This document shows positions 63,395-64,000 of a stretch of 64,000 nt of DNA, piece after piece; positions within the stretch are counted from its first letter, which is position 1, and every line of letters starts with the position of its first letter. The position numbers were made by a program, and so were the translations under genes. The stretch is from Pseudomonas bananamidigenes (GTDB taxonomy: Bacteria > Pseudomonadota > Gammaproteobacteria > Pseudomonadales > Pseudomonadaceae). The notes beneath the pieces were generated by a model. It did not search any database. It was not told the origin of the DNA and was given only the letters and a program-made list of their open reading frames with translations. Where the stretch lies: positions 186,001 through 250,000 of the forward strand of contig NZ_LRUN01000022.1 of assembly GCF_001679645.1 (NCBI RefSeq), read 5' to 3'.

Positions 63395-64000
63395 TCAGCT
63401 CGCTTCCTGGAAATCCATCTCCGGCGGCTGGCGGCGGAAACCACCCGTGAGCATTGCCAGATACACCACGCCAATCGCCAGCCAGCTCAGGCCCAGATAC
63501 ACCGCCAGGTGATCGAGGCTGACCATCAGCCACAAGTCCGCCGCCAGACCGATGAACGGGAAGACCAGAAACAGCATCAACTCGCGCGGGCCTTTCTTCT
63601 TGCCACCGATCCAGTAATGAAAGATCACCGACAGGTTGACCAGACTGAACGCCAGGAACGCGCCGAAGTTGATGAACGACGTCGAGGTGGTCACGTCGAG
63701 TTTCAGCGCCAGCAAGGCTACCACCGCACACAGCAGGATGCTGTTGACCGGGGTGCCGAAACGCTCGTGCAAAGTGCCGAAGAACGACTTGGGCAACACA
63801 CCGTCACGGCCCATGGCGAACAGCAGCCGCGAGCCACTGGCCTGGGCAGACAGACCCGAGGCGAACTGACCGACGATCAGGCCGATCAGGAAGATCGAAA
63901 CGAACAGGTCACCCCCGATGTTGCGCGCAATTTCATAGGCCGCCGAGTCGACGTTATCGAACTGAAACGACGGATGGGCGACCTGCACGAAGTACGACAC
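63395..64000 (-). CDS. APC family amino acid permease, N-terminal part beyond window
   Basis: The last 201 residues or so of an APC-superfamily permease. It shows FASGLSAQASGSRLLFAMGRDGVLPKSFF, a segment typical of the cytoplasmic loop and helix 8 of these carriers (given here in pieces: FASGLSAQASGSR, LLFAMGRDGVLP), followed by four hydrophobic helices. The start lies to the right of base 64000, because the family normally has about 450 residues. The substrate cannot be told. Confidence 0.85.
   Translation of the reverse strand: MSYFVQVAHPSFQFDNVDSAAYEIARNIGGDLFVSIFLIGLIVGQFASGLSAQASGSRLLFAMGRDGVLPKSFFGTLHERFGTPVNSILLCAVVALLALKLDVTTSTSFINFGAFLAFSLVNLSVIFHYWIGGKKKGPRELMLFLVFPFIGLAADLWLMVSLDHLAVYLGLSWLAIGVVYLAMLTGGFRRQPPEMDFQEAS

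Overview
The window reads as chromosomal DNA of a Pseudomonas, most likely of the P. fluorescens group. GC is high, genes are dense, and the gene sets are typical of the genus: argF, glpFKR-glpD, the acidic amino acid aatJQMP-aauSR system, metE-metR, a GlpM-family gene, REP elements and a DUF6543-type giant toxin. No rRNA, tRNA, phage, insertion sequence or CRISPR array was recognised. About 55 protein genes cover the window, and the first and last genes are cut by its edges.

Layout. 1-2290: a molybdopterin oxidoreductase (cut) and a small unknown protein, both minus. 2683-4709: argF coupled to an orphan ABC ATPase. 4756-6098: PhzF-like and YbaK-like genes, minus. 6460-11587: glycerol regulon glpF-glpK-glpR-glpD with GlpR-like operators; glpF carries a one-base frameshift near 7199. 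11643-21543: a divergent LysR regulator and an eight-gene cluster combining tryptophan uptake, tryptophan 2-monooxygenase (IaaM-like), indoleacetamide hydrolase (IaaH-like), a Rieske dioxygenase with its reductase, an NTF2-like protein and an MFS transporter. 21554-28472: acidic amino acid uptake with AauR sites, a sigma-54 promoter and the AauSR two-component system. 28484-32382: GlpM-like protein, arginase-fold protein, a pair of small EamA/SMR-type membrane proteins, a fatty acid desaturase and a MipA/OmpV porin. 32455-39893: a probable sigma-54 operon (MtnX-like phosphatase, class III aminotransferase, alpha/beta hydrolase, GNAT) running into a histidine kinase and an NtrC-type regulator. 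39947-46714: exported hydrolase and a giant DUF6543-like toxin. 46758-50099: metE and divergent metR. 50235-53389: Ig-like protein, GNAT, LysE, Nudix. 53446-63387: a degenerate HD-GYP (YN) response regulator divergent from a five-gene ATGA-coupled signalling operon (REC-PAS-GGDEF-EAL, REC-GGDEF-EAL, diheme peroxidase, histidine kinase, REC-kinase). 63395-64000: cut APC permease.

Three regions look most worth following. (1) The IaaM-IaaH-tryptophan permease-Rieske dioxygenase cluster can be read as a full route from imported tryptophan through indoleacetamide and indoleacetate to an oxidised, perhaps exported, product. (2) The c-di-GMP operon has a diheme peroxidase between its output and kinase genes; its two GGDEF-EAL proteins appear to have lost opposite activities. 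(3) The unassigned biosynthetic operon at 32600-36733 has a canonical -24/-12 promoter, a dyad placed like an enhancer, and an adjacent NtrC-type two-component system.

All functions are inferred from motifs and remembered families; no database search was possible. Start codons were chosen from Shine-Dalgarno spacing and family length where possible.
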